Below, piece after piece: positions 63,252 to 64,000 of a stretch of DNA of 64,000 nt. A model generated the notes under the pieces. It was not told the DNA's origin. It worked only from the letters and a program-made list of their open reading frames with translations, and did no database searches. A program made the translations under genes and the position numbers. Source of the DNA: Maribacter sp. MMG018 (GTDB taxonomy: Bacteria; Bacteroidota; Bacteroidia; Flavobacteriales; Flavobacteriaceae); NCBI RefSeq assembly GCF_018100785.1, contig NZ_JAGJEC010000001.1:1364001-1428000 (forward strand), read 5' to 3'. Each line of letters begins with the position of its first letter. Position 1 is the stretch's first letter.

Positions 63252-64000
63252 ATGAATGAGTATCTAGATCCATCCACAGAAGGTTTTTCCGATGCTGAGC
63301 TTGATATTGAGAAAGCGCTGAGGCCTGTTAGCTTTGACGATTTCACAGGTCAAGAGCAGGTTTTGGAAAATTTAAAGGTGTTTGTTGAAGCGGCCAACCA
63401 AAGAGGGGAGGCATTGGACCACACACTATTTCATGGCCCTCCAGGTCTTGGAAAAACTACCTTGGCAAATATTTTGGCCAATGAATTAGGGGTGGGTATC
63501 AAAATTACCTCAGGACCCGTGTTGGATAAGCCGGGAGATTTGGCGGGACTTTTGACCAATTTGGACGAACGGGATGTTTTGTTCATCGATGAGATCCATA
63601 GGCTTAGTCCGATAGTGGAAGAATACCTTTATTCGGCCATGGAGGATTATAAGATCGATATAATGATAGAGACCGGTCCGAATGCCAGAACGGTTCAGAT
63701 CAACCTTAATCCGTTTACCCTGATCGGGGCTACAACGAGGTCAGGTCTATTGACCGCCCCTATGCGAGCGCGATTCGGAATACAGAGCCGATTGCAATAT
63801 TATGATACAGAATTGCTTTCTACCATTGTGCAGCGTAGTGCCGATATTTTAAAAGTGCCTATTACCAATGAGGCCTCTATAGAAATTGCCGGTAGAAGTA
63901 GGGGAACCCCGAGAATTTGTAATGCGTTGTTAAGAAGGGTCCGTGATTTTGCTCAGATAAAAGGGAACGGGTCTATAGATATAGAAATTTCAAAATTTGC
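63252..64000 (+). CDS. ruvB: Holliday junction branch-migration ATPase RuvB, 3' truncated by window edge
   Basis: The frame is open from the ATG at 63252 to the window end, 249 residues of the usual ~340. RuvB is the hexameric motor that drives Holliday junctions with RuvA and RuvC. Seen here: the N-terminal [15 protein letters not shown] (region about 28-42), Walker [14 protein letters not shown], Walker B FIDEIHRL, sensor 1 LIGATTRSG and the arginine-finger region RARFG. The C-terminal winged helix lies beyond the window. A -7 element sits just upstream. Confidence 0.95.
   Translation, partial: MNEYLDPSTEGFSDAELDIEKALRPVSFDDFTGQEQVLENLKVFVEAANQRGEALDHTLFHGPPGLGKTTLANILANELGVGIKITSGPVLDKPGDLAGLLTNLDERDVLFIDEIHRLSPIVEEYLYSAMEDYKIDIMIETGPNARTVQINLNPFTLIGATTRSGLLTAPMRARFGIQSRLQYYDTELLSTIVQRSADILKVPITNEASIEIAGRSRGTPRICNALLRRVRDFAQIKGNGSIDIEISKF

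Noticed and set aside
1..64000. Mobile elements, prophage, CRISPR or defence island
   Set aside because: No transposase, integrase, phage structural gene, direct-repeat array, or toxin-antitoxin or restriction gene was recognised; both tRNA genes lack adjacent integrase or duplicated tRNA ends.

Overview
The window is a 64 kb chromosomal segment of a Bacteroidota bacterium, almost certainly a marine Flavobacteriaceae member (Maribacter/Zobellia/Arenibacter type; the genus cannot be fixed from sequence alone). Supporting evidence: type IX secretion sorting domains, an alternative complex III (act) operon joined to cytochrome oxidase genes, the rimP-nusA-infB, rplM-rpsI and rpsB-tsf clusters, Bacteroidota-type promoters (TTTG, about 19-21 nt, TAnnTTTG), near absence of Shine-Dalgarno sequences, and many TA-rich intergenic regions. 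There is no CRISPR array, insertion sequence, integrase or phage gene. No gene-free stretch exceeds about 270 bp.

Layout. 1-3.5 kb: end of the 2-oxoglutarate dehydrogenase E2 gene (cut by the window edge), a retropepsin-like protease, and tatD-ansA. 3.6-7.5 kb: tRNA-Ser(GGA), an ExbB / membrane protein / ExbD / ExbD energiser cluster, a PorT-like outer-membrane barrel and a convergent membrane protein. 7.5-19.5 kb (mostly minus strand): rpoN and asnS, an RND/MMPL exporter, frr-pyrH, a plus-strand M61-type lipoprotein peptidase, tsf-rpsB and rpsI-rplM. 19.7-27 kb is the most accessory part: a DUF5916 outer-membrane protein, a small lipoprotein, a protein that is only a signal peptide plus a T9SS sorting domain, and a coupled pair encoding a T9SS-secreted leucine-rich-repeat protein and an FN3 lipoprotein. 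27-34.9 kb: a DAACS symporter, polA, a Tat-exported glycosylasparaginase, cutC, a membrane metallophosphoesterase and a cysteine-less thioredoxin. 35-43 kb: a large DUF2723 membrane protein, tRNA-Gln(TTG), a small unknown gene, a cation:proton antiporter and an MG2/TonB-plug protein without a barrel. 43-47.6 kb: rimP-nusA-infB. 47.7-60 kb: a SPOR protein and the actABCDEF-coxBA respiratory operon. 60-64 kb: a GIN-domain protein, an acyl-CoA oxidase-like protein and the 5' part of ruvB.

How the genes work together. ActA-F form a quinol:electron-acceptor oxidoreductase that probably hands electrons directly to the CoxBA oxidase encoded immediately downstream. ExbB/ExbD would power TonB-dependent outer-membrane import. 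The LRR/FN3/solo-sorting-domain genes form a surface-protein locus. Most of the remainder is housekeeping translation and DNA metabolism.

The most unusual signals are: a helix-hairpin-helix tail of the same kind on two unrelated proteins (ribosomal protein S2 and ActC); an additional haem domain on ActA; histidine-rich segments in ActF and CoxA; the stand-alone T9SS sorting domain; and a terminator-like hairpin between a candidate promoter and rimP-nusA-infB. I found no clearly new multi-gene defence or mobile system.
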